64,000 nucleotides of DNA. Source: Sulfurimicrobium lacus (GTDB lineage Bacteria > Pseudomonadota > Gammaproteobacteria > Burkholderiales > Sulfuricellaceae). Where the stretch lies: positions 1,533,501 through 1,597,500 of the forward strand of contig NZ_AP022853.1 of the NCBI RefSeq assembly GCF_011764585.1, written 5' to 3'. Positions 51,201 to 60,400 of the stretch are shown here, in pieces. How positions within the stretch are numbered: the stretch's first letter is position 1; every line of letters begins with the position of its first letter. The notes beneath the pieces are model-generated. The model was not told where the DNA came from. It saw only the letters and a program-made list of their open reading frames with translations, and did not search any database. The translations under genes were made by a program, and so were the position numbers.

Positions 51201-52339
51201 TCAGCAAATGGCTGGGCAACCAGATCCAGGAAGCCAGCCTGTTCGTCCTGCACGGGCTGTATGCCACGGTGTACGCGCCCTGGTGGTACCGTTTGCTGGG
51301 CGCCCGCGTCGGGCGCGGCACGGAGATTTCCACCGCGCTGGGGGTGGTGCCGGACATGCTCACCATCGGCACCGACAGTTTCGTGGCGGACGGCGTGATG
51401 CTCGGCGACGAGCGCATCGAGGGCGGCTGGATGACCTTGCGCGCCACCGTCATAGGCGACCGCAGCTTCCTGGGGAACGGCGCCTTCGTGCCGGACGGCA
51501 GCGTGGTGCCGGACGACGTGCTGATCGGGGTGCAGTCCAAAGTGCCGGAAAACGCACGCATGCACTCCGGCGACACCTGGGTCGGCAATCCGCCCATCAT
51601 TCTTCCCGCGCGCGAGCAGTTCGCGGGCTTCGACCCGGCGCTCACTTTCCGCCCCAGCGTGCTGCGACGCCTGAGCCGGGGCTTGGTCGAAGGTTTGCGC
51701 ATCGTGATGCCGATGGCGGTGGTGATCGCGGTGGGCTATCTCACGGTGGATCTGGTGATGCCGCTGGCGGGGGCGGGGCGCCTGGCGGATACCCTGCTGG
51801 CGCTCGCCTTCGCGGGCTTCCTCTACGGCGTGGGGTCGTTCCTTTTCGTGGCGCTGGTCAAGTGGGTCGTGATCGGCCGTTACCGGCCACGCGCCGCGCC
51901 GATGTGGACGCCCTTCGTGTGGGCGAGCGAGGCGGTGACGAATCTTTACGAATCCATCGCGGTGCCCAACTTCGTGGAATTCCTGCGCGGCACGCCGATG
52001 CTGCCGCCATGCATGCGCCTGCTCGGCTGCAAGACCGGCAAGGGCATTTACATGGACACCACCGACGTGACCGAATTCGATTGCGTGAGCATCGGCGATT
52101 ACGCCGCGCTCAACGGCTGGTGCGGCCCGCAGACCCATTTGTTCGAGGACCGCATCATGAAAATCGGCGCGGTGAACATCGGCCGCGGCGTCACCGTCGG
52201 GCCGCGCGCCGTCATTCTCTATGGCGCCCGCGTCGGCGACGGCGCCTCGCTCGGGCCGCTCACCCTGGTGCTGAAGGGGGAGGACATCCCGCCCGGCACG
52301 CGCTGGATCGGCTCGCCGGCCGAGCCATGGAAGCGCTGA
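48275..52339 (+). CDS. Pls/PosA-family membrane NRPS (A-T plus three transmembrane/LbH modules)
   Basis: 1354 residues. Adenylation domain about 15-530 (YTSGSTGKPKG at 166-176, YGPTEAT, YRTGDLAR, SGKIDRKAL), carrier domain with Ser582 in LGGHSLLAARL, then helix pairs near 645-712, 905-985 and 1140-1210, each followed by a left-handed beta-helix acyltransferase-like domain. This is the A-T-(TM-C)x3 plan of epsilon-poly-lysine synthetase Pls, so it may make an isopeptide homopolymer of an amino acid. Specificity positions read roughly D-M-E-H-I-L-T-V-S; the acidic residue at 239 hints at a basic side chain. Residues about 459-487 are encoded by an inserted repeat. No condensation or thioesterase domain. 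Confidence 0.88.
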   Translation: MVLRGPRRPDLLLNETLPDVLEATARRMPDKTALVFGARSLSYGELNAAADRVASALIAQGVRSGQRVGLWLPRGTDLLVAQAGIAKAGAAWLPFDADTPPARIEVCLGDAESPGLLTCRAQLPLLGDCAWPLWVLEDLLEALPADAPLARRDADFTPDCPAYVIYTSGSTGKPKGIEVSQRSIAHFLRSENEVLGVRAEDRVYQGFSVAFDMSFEEIWISYLVGATLWLAPREIVGDPDALPQVLEANGITVLHAVPTLLALFPRDVAGLRLINLGGEMCPQALVERWATPERQLFNTYGPTEATVSASLAELHRGEPVTIGKPLPNYGLLVVDDALKLLPPGETGELCIIGPGVAQGYLGRPDLTAEKFLPNPYAQGEHEARLYRTGDLARIDDAGNVQCLGRVDDQVKIRGFRVELGEIEALLAREPGVGTAAVVVKEVGEVEQLVAYYVAESGAAPNGHARSLSPNSLPGGERDAGSLREFHATAAELRKHLAAQLPPYMVPARFEAVQVLPRLTSGKIDRKALRALPLMDTGAAAEGESDIPENAAEEALFLALGHLFPGQPLLRAADFFNDLGGHSLLAARLISLLRADSRFAGVTVHDIYCERTLGAIAGVLAQKEVPSTAGAAAPEIVATPRLRRVLCALAQAATLPPLVCLKMAQWLSPFFTYHYFTGDEGDSMTRAILAALLVYLLANIGSFLFVIAAKWLVLGRAKAGRYPLWGMMYYRWWLADRISEVPPRHLLSGSSLNALYLRALGAKIGKDVIIGALTIRAPDLVSVGDGVSIGASVNFENAHVERGELVLGPISIGKEAAVDSYAVLEGYTAIGDYAQLGGLSSLASGQRIPAAQVWEGSPSHFARNVDLASRPPREAVSRGRAAWEGLFYFLGANLVAVVFFLPVFPSFILIDWLDVRWLKEVDAHLSPLGAFFTFLLLSIPASAVLVLATVLASAGFRWLVLPRLKAGSWSVHSAVYFSKWLGNQIQEASLFVLHGLYATVYAPWWYRLLGARVGRGTEISTALGVVPDMLTIGTDSFVADGVMLGDERIEGGWMTLRATVIGDRSFLGNGAFVPDGSVVPDDVLIGVQSKVPENARMHSGDTWVGNPPIILPAREQFAGFDPALTFRPSVLRRLSRGLVEGLRIVMPMAVVIAVGYLTVDLVMPLAGAGRLADTLLALAFAGFLYGVGSFLFVALVKWVVIGRYRPRAAPMWTPFVWASEAVTNLYESIAVPNFVEFLRGTPMLPPCMRLLGCKTGKGIYMDTTDVTEFDCVSIGDYAALNGWCGPQTHLFEDRIMKIGAVNIGRGVTVGPRAVILYGARVGDGASLGPLTLVLKGEDIPPGTRWIGSPAEPWKR
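49656..49733. repeat. Composite palindromic repeat, copy 4, in frame inside the NRPS gene
   Basis: Contains CTCTCCCAGGGGGAGAGAG and, at 49704-49731, 28 bases identical in inverse orientation to copy 3. It adds about 29 residues in the C-terminal adenylation subdomain, before LRKHLAAQLPPYMVPARF, without breaking the frame. Confidence 0.85.
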
Positions 52340-52959
52340 GGCCGATTGCTTTGCTCCCCTCTCCCGCAAGCGGGAGAGGGGCAGGAGGAGAGGGCGGCTT
52401 GCTGCGCGACAACGGGCTGGCGCTGCTCCTGCTGGCGCTGCCCGGCGGCACGCCGCGAGCCCACGCCCGCCTGCTCGCGCGGCAGGTGTTGCGCGAGACG
52501 CTGGGCGGCCTGCTTTCCCTGCCCGCGGAGCAAGTCGCATTGTTCGAAGGACCGTACGGACCCAGGCTGGAAGGTGCTGCGAGCGACATTCGGGTCAGCC
52601 TGAGTTATGCCGGCGAATGGGCCTTGATCGGGCTTTCTACTGGGCGGGCGCTGGGCGTGGATATTGTCAGGATCGACAGCCTGCCGGAAGTCGCTGCGCT
52701 GGCCCGCGACTTTCTCCCCGCAGCGGCCTGCCACGCGGTGCTCGCTGCTCCGCTTGAAGAGCGGGATGCCTGTTTCGCGCAGGCCTGGGCAGAGATGGAG
52801 GCATGCAGCAAATGCCTCGGTTTGCCGTTGCAGGAGATCGGCGCGGAGCGGGAGCAGGCGTTAAAGGCTTGCGCTCTGCTGTCTTGCGAGCAGGTGGACG
52901 GCTACCGCATCGCCGTGGCTGTCAGATCGCCGGCAGGCGCGGGCTTGCCTTCAAGCTGA
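52327..52959 (+). CDS. Sfp-type 4'-phosphopantetheinyl transferase
   Basis: 210 residues if ATG 52327 is used, overlapping the NRPS end by 13 bases. The Mg-binding GVDIVRID and the WAEMEACSK helix (W-x-x-(K/M)-E-A-x-x-K type) identify a PPTase that would arm the NRPS carrier serine and perhaps the pigment ACP. The first 24 residues come from a palindromic repeat (LLPSPASGRGAGGEGG). A TTG at 52399, ten bases after AGGAGG inside the repeat, is an alternative start that would skip this segment. Confidence 0.87.
   Translation: MEALRPIALLPSPASGRGAGGEGGLLRDNGLALLLLALPGGTPRAHARLLARQVLRETLGGLLSLPAEQVALFEGPYGPRLEGAASDIRVSLSYAGEWALIGLSTGRALGVDIVRIDSLPEVAALARDFLPAAACHAVLAAPLEERDACFAQAWAEMEACSKCLGLPLQEIGAEREQALKACALLSCEQVDGYRIAVAVRSPAGAGLPSS
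52354..52394. repeat. Composite palindromic repeat, copy 5, at the start of the PPTase gene
   Basis: Core CTCTCCCGCAAGCGGGAGAG with a GGGCAGGAGGAGAGGG right flank. It supplies both coding sequence and an AGGAGG ribosome-site-like motif. Confidence 0.8.
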
Positions 52960-53770
52960 TCACACCGCTCAGGACGATCAGGGCAATCGCCAGCCAGCTG
53001 CCGAGCGGCAGGATTTCCTGCCACAGCAGGATGCCCCACAGGCTGGCGAAAATCACCGTGCTGTAGGCCAGGCTGCCGACCACCAGCGTGCTGCCGGTGC
53101 GGTAGGCGCGGGTCATGGCGAGCTGCGCCAGCGTCGCGCAGGTGCCCATGCCGGCGAGGATGAGAAAGCGCGGCCAGTCCAGCGCATGGAAGGTGTGGAA
53201 CGCCATCCAGATGGCGCCGCCGAGCGTGGAAACCAGGGTGAAATAGAACACCACGCGCCATTCCGGCTCGCCCAGTTCGCCCAATTGCTTGACGTTGAGG
53301 TAGGCGATGCCGGCGAGGAAGCCTGAGCCCAGTCCCATCAAACCCGCCGTGATCTGTTCGGCGTGCAGGGTGGGGCGCAGCAGCAATACCACGCCGACGA
53401 ATCCCACCACGGTGGCGAGAATCAGCAGCACGCCTGGCTTCTCCTTGAGGATGGCCACGGTGAACAGGGCGAGGAACAGCGGCGAGGTGTAGTTGAGCGT
53501 GATGGCCGTCGCCAGGGGAAGCGCGCTGATGGCGTAAAAGAACAGCATCAGGGCGAAGAATCCGGACAGCCCGCGCCACAGGTGCATTTTCCAGTAGGGC
53601 GTGGCGATGGGGAATCCCTGAGCCTTGATGATGAGGTAGATCACCAGCAGACCGAACAGCGAGCGGTAAAACACCAGTTCGGCGCTGGAGAAATACTGCG
53701 AACCGAGTTTGACGAACACGCCCATGCAGCTGAACAGGACGCCAGCCACGATCATCCAGGAAGAAGTCAT
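52922..53770 (-). CDS. EamA/DMT-family membrane transporter
   Basis: 282 residues with ten helices in two EamA repeats (first about 5-130, second about 145-275). Typical text: YRSLFGLLVIYLI, ATAITLNYTSPLFLALF, LVVGSLAYSTVIFASLWGI. Drug/metabolite transporters of this type export amino acids or small metabolites. It converges with the PPTase gene and overlaps its 3' end by 38 bases. It shares one base with nadC, so co-transcription with nadC is likely. Confidence 0.88.
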   Translation of the reverse strand: MTSSWMIVAGVLFSCMGVFVKLGSQYFSSAELVFYRSLFGLLVIYLIIKAQGFPIATPYWKMHLWRGLSGFFALMLFFYAISALPLATAITLNYTSPLFLALFTVAILKEKPGVLLILATVVGFVGVVLLLRPTLHAEQITAGLMGLGSGFLAGIAYLNVKQLGELGEPEWRVVFYFTLVSTLGGAIWMAFHTFHALDWPRFLILAGMGTCATLAQLAMTRAYRTGSTLVVGSLAYSTVIFASLWGILLWQEILPLGSWLAIALIVLSGVISLKASPRLPAI

Positions 53771-54606
53771 TACAGGATGATGCGCATGGACAGGTCGACG
53801 GCTTTGATGTCCTTGGTCAGGCTGCCGATGGAAATGCGGTCCACGCCGGTTTCAGCGATGGCGCGCACGCTCTCCAGCGTGATGCCGCCGGAGGCTTCCA
53901 GTGCCGCGCGTTTTGCGCTGGTGACGACCGCCTGTCGCATGTCGGCCCGCGTGAAGTTGTCGAGCAGAACGAGCTTGGCGCCGGCAGCCAGCGCCTGTTC
54001 GAGTTCGTCCAGGTTTTCCACTTCGATCTGCACCGACACGCCGGGCGGCGCGTCGCGGTGCGCCTGCGCCAGGACGGCGGCGATGCCGCCCGCGGCGAGG
54101 ATGTGGTTTTCCTTGATCAGGATGCCGTCGAACAGCCCGGTGCGCTGGTTGGCGCCGCCGCCGGTCTTGACCGCGTACTTTTGCGCCAGACGCAGTCCGG
54201 GCAGGGTCTTGCGCGTGTCCATGATGACAGCGGCGGTGCCGGCGACGGCGTCCACGTAGCCGCGCGTGGCGGTCGCCGTGGCGGACAGGGTCTGGAGGAA
54301 ATTCAGTGCCGGGCGCTCGGCGGAAAGCAGCGCGCGGGCGTTGCCGCCGATTTTGCACAGCGTCTGGCCGGCTGCGAGCGTTTCACCTTCATGCACCAGC
54401 CAATCGATTTCGACCTGCGGGTCGAGGCGGCGGAAGCAGGCTTCGAACCAGGCGGTGCCGCACAGGATGGCGGGTTCGCGGCAGATCACGGTGGCCCGGG
54501 CGCGGCTTTCCGCTGGCAGCAGCCCGGCCGTCAGGTCGCCGCTGCCGATGTCCTCCGCCAGCGCGGCGGCGACGTTGGCTTCGATCGCTGCTTCCAGAGC
54601 GGTCAT
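53770..54606 (-). CDS. nadC: Nicotinate-nucleotide pyrophosphorylase (carboxylating)
   Basis: 278 residues, full length. It makes nicotinate mononucleotide from quinolinate and PRPP in de novo NAD synthesis. Motifs: DIGSGDLTA, RALLSAERPALNFLQTLS, DTRKTLPGLR, KTGGGANQRTGLFDGILIKENH and the C-terminal ASGGITLESV. The stop shares a base with the EamA start and the ATG overlaps the TlpA-like stop by four bases. It is far from the salvage genes at 11-17 kb. Confidence 0.95.
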   Translation of the reverse strand: MTALEAAIEANVAAALAEDIGSGDLTAGLLPAESRARATVICREPAILCGTAWFEACFRRLDPQVEIDWLVHEGETLAAGQTLCKIGGNARALLSAERPALNFLQTLSATATATRGYVDAVAGTAAVIMDTRKTLPGLRLAQKYAVKTGGGANQRTGLFDGILIKENHILAAGGIAAVLAQAHRDAPPGVSVQIEVENLDELEQALAAGAKLVLLDNFTRADMRQAVVTSAKRAALEASGGITLESVRAIAETGVDRISIGSLTKDIKAVDLSMRIIL

Positions 54607-55106
54607 TTACCGGACATCAGGTCGGAAATCAGTTGCACGTATTCCTTGTCATCCCATTCGGCCCCGCCCTGCAGCGTGTAGCGCACCTTGCCTTGCGGGT
54701 CGATCAGGAAGGAGGACGGCGCGACGAAAACTTTCCACGCTTCGAGCGCTTTCGCTTCTTCATCCATGAGGATGGTGAAATCCGCCTTGACCTTGGTCTT
54801 GAGGAAATCCTTCACTTCCTTGTCTGTTTCGCCCATGTTCACGGCGAGGATGACGAACGGCTTGCCCGCCAGCCTCTTCTCCAGGCGCATCATGGACGGC
54901 ATTTCCTTGAGGCAGGGTGCGCAGTAGGTGGCCCAGAACTGCACCATCACCACCTTGCCGCGATAGCTTTCGAGATTGTGCGTCTTGCCGTTCATATCCT
55001 TGAGCGCCAGTGGAGGGGTCGCGCCGCCGCTCCAGGCCTGCAGTTCCATGGCCTGAGCCGCGGAAAAAAGGAACAGGCCACACAGGCCCAGCAGTATTTT
55101 CTTCAT
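54603..55106 (-). CDS. TlpA/ResA-like periplasmic thioredoxin
   Basis: 167 residues with a signal peptide (cleavage near AAQA) and a thioredoxin fold holding CAPC (Cys62, Cys65) in FWATYCAPCLKEMP, with the cis-Pro loop APSSFLIDPQG. It would reduce disulfides in the periplasm, for example apocytochromes. It is coupled to nadC and to the upstream hydrolase-like gene by four-base overlaps. Confidence 0.9.
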   Translation of the reverse strand: MKKILLGLCGLFLFSAAQAMELQAWSGGATPPLALKDMNGKTHNLESYRGKVVMVQFWATYCAPCLKEMPSMMRLEKRLAGKPFVILAVNMGETDKEVKDFLKTKVKADFTILMDEEAKALEAWKVFVAPSSFLIDPQGKVRYTLQGGAEWDDKEYVQLISDLMSGK

Positions 55107-55906
55107 GGTTTTGTCTCGTTCTGGTGGGGTTGCGAGGTAATGGGTTGTTGCAGCTGCTGCAGCGCATCCTGGATCAGCTCGGGCAATCTTTGGGTCATCG
55201 CGCGTTCGTCATCGGTGGCGTCCGAGCGCACGTAGAAATGGCCGCGCACTTTGGGCAATACCATGCTGCTTACTTTGGCTCCGCCACGGGCGAACTGGAC
55301 CTTGAGATGCTCCAGCCACCAGCGCCCCGGCGACAGTTGTCCCTGGAAGATGAACAGCGGCAGTGCGGTTTGCAGCACCACGGGGTCGTACTGCGCTTCC
55401 ACGCCGGGGGCGGGCGGAACGGAATAGAGATCGGGGTTGAACAGGATGGCCCCGCTCAGGGCGTTCCTCGTCTCCTCCGGCGCCTGTTCCTGCCAGGCAC
55501 GCGCCCCCTTGAGAATCGGGCCGGCGCCGTGGCCGGAGGTGACGAGCACCACTTTCTTGCCGCTCTGTTTGACGGCATGGGCGATCATTTCGGTGATTTC
55601 TTCCGGCGGAAGCTGTTTCAAACTGCTCGGCAGGGAAGGCAGGAAGTGCGCTTCCAGCATGTCCGGGAACCAGGTTTCGTAGCCGCGGGAAGCGAGTTCC
55701 TGAGCGGTGCGGGCTTCGTTGGCGCCATGGCCTTCGTCGCAGACGAACCATAGCAGCAGGGTGTCGCCCTGGCTGGGAAAAGTGCGCAGCGAAACTTCGG
55801 TGCCCGTGGAGAGCGTGAGCGCAGAGGCGGGGGCCGCGCAGGCTACGCCCAGCCACACCTGCAGCACCAGCCATACTCCAGCCAGGAATAGTCCTCGTTT
55901 TGCCAC
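55103..55906 (-). CDS. Exported alpha/beta-hydrolase-like protein with the nucleophile Ser missing
   Basis: 267 residues from GTG 55906; the frame continues upstream into repeat sequence that is unlikely to be coding. A signal peptide ends near CAAPASA. The elbow reads LVTSGHGAGP, where G-x-S-x-G hydrolases have Ser; here it is Gly, so ordinary esterase chemistry is unlikely. The arrangement resembles DUF3530-type proteins. It precedes the TlpA-like and nadC genes with a four-base overlap. Function unknown. Confidence 0.7.
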   Translation of the reverse strand: MAKRGLFLAGVWLVLQVWLGVACAAPASALTLSTGTEVSLRTFPSQGDTLLLWFVCDEGHGANEARTAQELASRGYETWFPDMLEAHFLPSLPSSLKQLPPEEITEMIAHAVKQSGKKVVLVTSGHGAGPILKGARAWQEQAPEETRNALSGAILFNPDLYSVPPAPGVEAQYDPVVLQTALPLFIFQGQLSPGRWWLEHLKVQFARGGAKVSSMVLPKVRGHFYVRSDATDDERAMTQRLPELIQDALQQLQQPITSQPHQNETKP

Positions 55907-55989
55907 GTTTTTCCCGTTTGCCTTTCCGCACAGAAGTTTACCGCAAACTGAAGAGGGGTGGCATGGTACGGTTGGACTATATCCTTTAA

Positions 55990-56105
55990 CATGAAACAAC
56001 GCGAAGCGTTGCCTTCGTCCCTCTCTCCCTCTGGGAGAAAGCAAGGAGAGAGGGAAACGGGTATGGCGAAGCGTTGCTTCATGATTCGGGGCGGCGCTTC
56101 GCCAT
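55990..56105. repeat. Composite palindromic repeat, copy 6, upstream of clpB
   Basis: CATGAAACAACGCGAAGCGT at the left and GCGAAGCGTTGCTTCATG near 56067-56084 are inverted ends around CCCTCTCTCCCTCTGGGAGA. It is divergent in sequence from copy 3 but has the same order of parts. It ends just before the heat-shock-type promoter of clpB. Confidence 0.75.
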
Positions 56106-56113
56106 GCCCGTTT

Positions 56114-56142
56114 GCTTGAAATTCCCTGTCCCTCCCCCAAGT
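56114..56142 (+). promoter_or_regulatory. Sigma-32-type promoter of clpB
   Basis: CTTGAAA at 56114-56120, 13 bases, then CCCCAAGTA at 56134-56142. This fits the heat-shock consensus CTTGAAA-N(13-15)-CCCCATNTA with one or two mismatches and lies 32 bases before the ATG. Confidence 0.75.
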
Positions 56143-56173
56143 AGGGTTTAGTTCAATCAGGAGAAACCAGGCC

Positions 56174-58753
<2,580 letters not shown>

Positions 58754-58774
58754 AAATCGGCGGGGTACTGGTAA

Positions 58775-58806
58775 AACCGGGTGCGGAAACGTGCCCGGTT
58801 TTTTTA
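58775..58806 (+). terminator. Rho-independent terminator of clpB
   Basis: AACCGGG and CCCGGTT flank TGCGGAAACGTG, followed by a run of T. It is about 20 bases after the clpB stop. Confidence 0.9.
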
Positions 58807-59140
58807 CGTCCAGCGTTTATCTCCGGGTCACTTCAGTAACGTACACGGACGTACTTTCCTGACCTCAGCAATACAGCCTCGCCAGCAGCGTAAAAGCTGG
58901 CTGTTGTACTTGCCCGAGCAGTGAAAATACACCATCAAGCGAAGTGCTCTCCCGGCGCTGTGCGCGTATCGTAAATTTTCGGGTCGGCGATCAATGTCGG
59001 GCAGGCAAACCTCATCGCAACTACATGTCCTGGTCGATCCGCGCGCCGCCGCTATTCGCGGCATCCAGTCTCGCCGCGGTCTCGCACTGGCGGCCGTCAT
59101 CACGCCGCACTTCACATAATTAGTTGCAAGGAGAAATAAA
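58807..59140. other. Intergenic region before the diheme cytochrome gene
   Basis: About 330 bases. A minus-strand frame crosses it and enters the cytochrome gene but has no ribosome site or family pattern. An AAGGAG ribosome site for the next gene lies at its right end. I see no RNA gene or repeat. Confidence 0.4.
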
Positions 59141-60169
59141 ATGAAAATGAAATTGAATTTTAGAGCAGCTTTGATTTCAGTTGCGTTTCTGGGTGGATCA
59201 ATCGTGCCAGGCGCGGTGTATTCAGGCAATTTGCTCAAAGCCAACGGCGTTAGCACGGAAGCCGATGCCATCTTGTATTACCAAACCATCGACCCGAGTA
59301 ACCTGAGGTCGACCCAGGCCGCCTGGAGAACAGTTAATGGTTTTGATCCTGGTTCCGGGAATGAAGTCGTTGTGGTTGGGGGGCACAAAAACGTCTCTGA
59401 TCTCGGCTTCTGGCGCAGAATCGAGATGGTCATCGACAAGCGTATCGGGTACGTGGGGAACGTTGCGTATACCACCTTCAACTTCGAGAGCGAGCAGGAT
59501 GCGTTCTTGAACATAAACGCAAAGTCCATCGTGAACATGGAATACTCCCCTGGCCCGAACGGCGACCGTATCACCAAGTTCTACATCTACGACGCCGCTG
59601 GCAATCGCAAGAACAGTACTTTCTTTGATCCTGACGTAGCCACGAGAGAAGAACTGTTCTTGCCAAACGGTTGTGCTGCCTGCCATGGTGGTGGGAACAA
59701 GAACTTTGCAACCCGTGGCGGCAAGACCGGCGGCGGATTCCTTGCGTTTGACTTCAACGTTTTCGAATACGGCCCACTGACATCCCGGGCAGCTAATGAA
59801 GCAAATGTGAAGAAGCTTAATCAAGGGGTAATGAAGACAAATCCGCCCGGCGCCGTGAAAAGTCTGATAAATGGGCTCTACGGTGGCAATGGACTGCCTT
59901 TGGCCACGCAGTACTCAGCTTACAGGCCGAGCACCTGGGCCACCGAGCCAAAACTCTGGAATGTCGTCGTGACAGATTGTCAGGGCTGCCATACCCTGTC
60001 CGAACAGGAAGTGCTGAGCCTCGATTACTGGAAGAGAAACGTCGGGTCATTCCGTGAGGAAGTTCTCAAAGAGAAACTCATGCCGAATTCGCCTTTTGCA
60101 AACAGGCGTTTCTGGAGTACGGATCATCATCAGACCGTAGAGGATGCACTCATACGCTTCCGCCCTTGA
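59141..60169 (+). CDS. Exported diheme c-type cytochrome of unrecognised family
   Basis: 342 residues from ATG 59141 after an AAGGAG site. A signal peptide probably ends near AVYSG. There are two heme-binding motifs: CAACH (178-182) and CQGCH (280-284). The N-terminal 170 residues have no heme site and may form a beta-rich domain. No Met-rich or NHL-type repeats are visible. It is a monocistronic unit with terminators on both sides. An electron-transfer role in the periplasm is expected; partner and substrate are unknown. Confidence 0.85.
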   Translation: MKMKLNFRAALISVAFLGGSIVPGAVYSGNLLKANGVSTEADAILYYQTIDPSNLRSTQAAWRTVNGFDPGSGNEVVVVGGHKNVSDLGFWRRIEMVIDKRIGYVGNVAYTTFNFESEQDAFLNINAKSIVNMEYSPGPNGDRITKFYIYDAAGNRKNSTFFDPDVATREELFLPNGCAACHGGGNKNFATRGGKTGGGFLAFDFNVFEYGPLTSRAANEANVKKLNQGVMKTNPPGAVKSLINGLYGGNGLPLATQYSAYRPSTWATEPKLWNVVVTDCQGCHTLSEQEVLSLDYWKRNVGSFREEVLKEKLMPNSPFANRRFWSTDHHQTVEDALIRFRP

Positions 60170-60221
60170 TCGGCAATCCGAATTGGTCACTGTTCATGAC
60201 TCGGCCCTGGCCACGTGTCAT

Positions 60222-60260
60222 GAAACGGGCGGCTGCTCTCCGGCAGCCGCCCGTTTTCAT
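60222..60260 (+). terminator. Rho-independent terminator of the diheme cytochrome gene
   Basis: AAACGGGCGGCTG and CAGCCGCCCGTTT form a 13-base stem with a short loop, followed by TCATT. The T run is short but the stem is very stable. Confidence 0.8.
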
Positions 60261-60315
60261 TATGGCTGCTCAAACGGGTAATCACGCGCGCGGAGCGCAC
60301 CCATCAGTTTTTTAT

Positions 60316-60359
60316 ATGAGTTGCTACGCAACGCCTGGTGGGTTACAACCCACCCTACA
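60316..60359. repeat. GGGTGGGTTA element, partial copy C
   Basis: The right part of the element (GAGTTGCTACGCAACGCCTG, then AACCCACCCTACA) matches copies A and B; the left end is missing. It lies between convergent genes. Confidence 0.75.
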
Positions 60360-60400
60360 TTTGGCTTTAGCCAGTGGTGTGTGCCGTTGCAGGCGATGTC

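Noticed and set aside
50513-52540. A 675-codon open frame on the minus strand opposite the NRPS gene
   Set aside because: It is antisense to a well-supported multidomain protein, His/Arg/Gly-rich, and without any domain. High GC creates such shadow frames.
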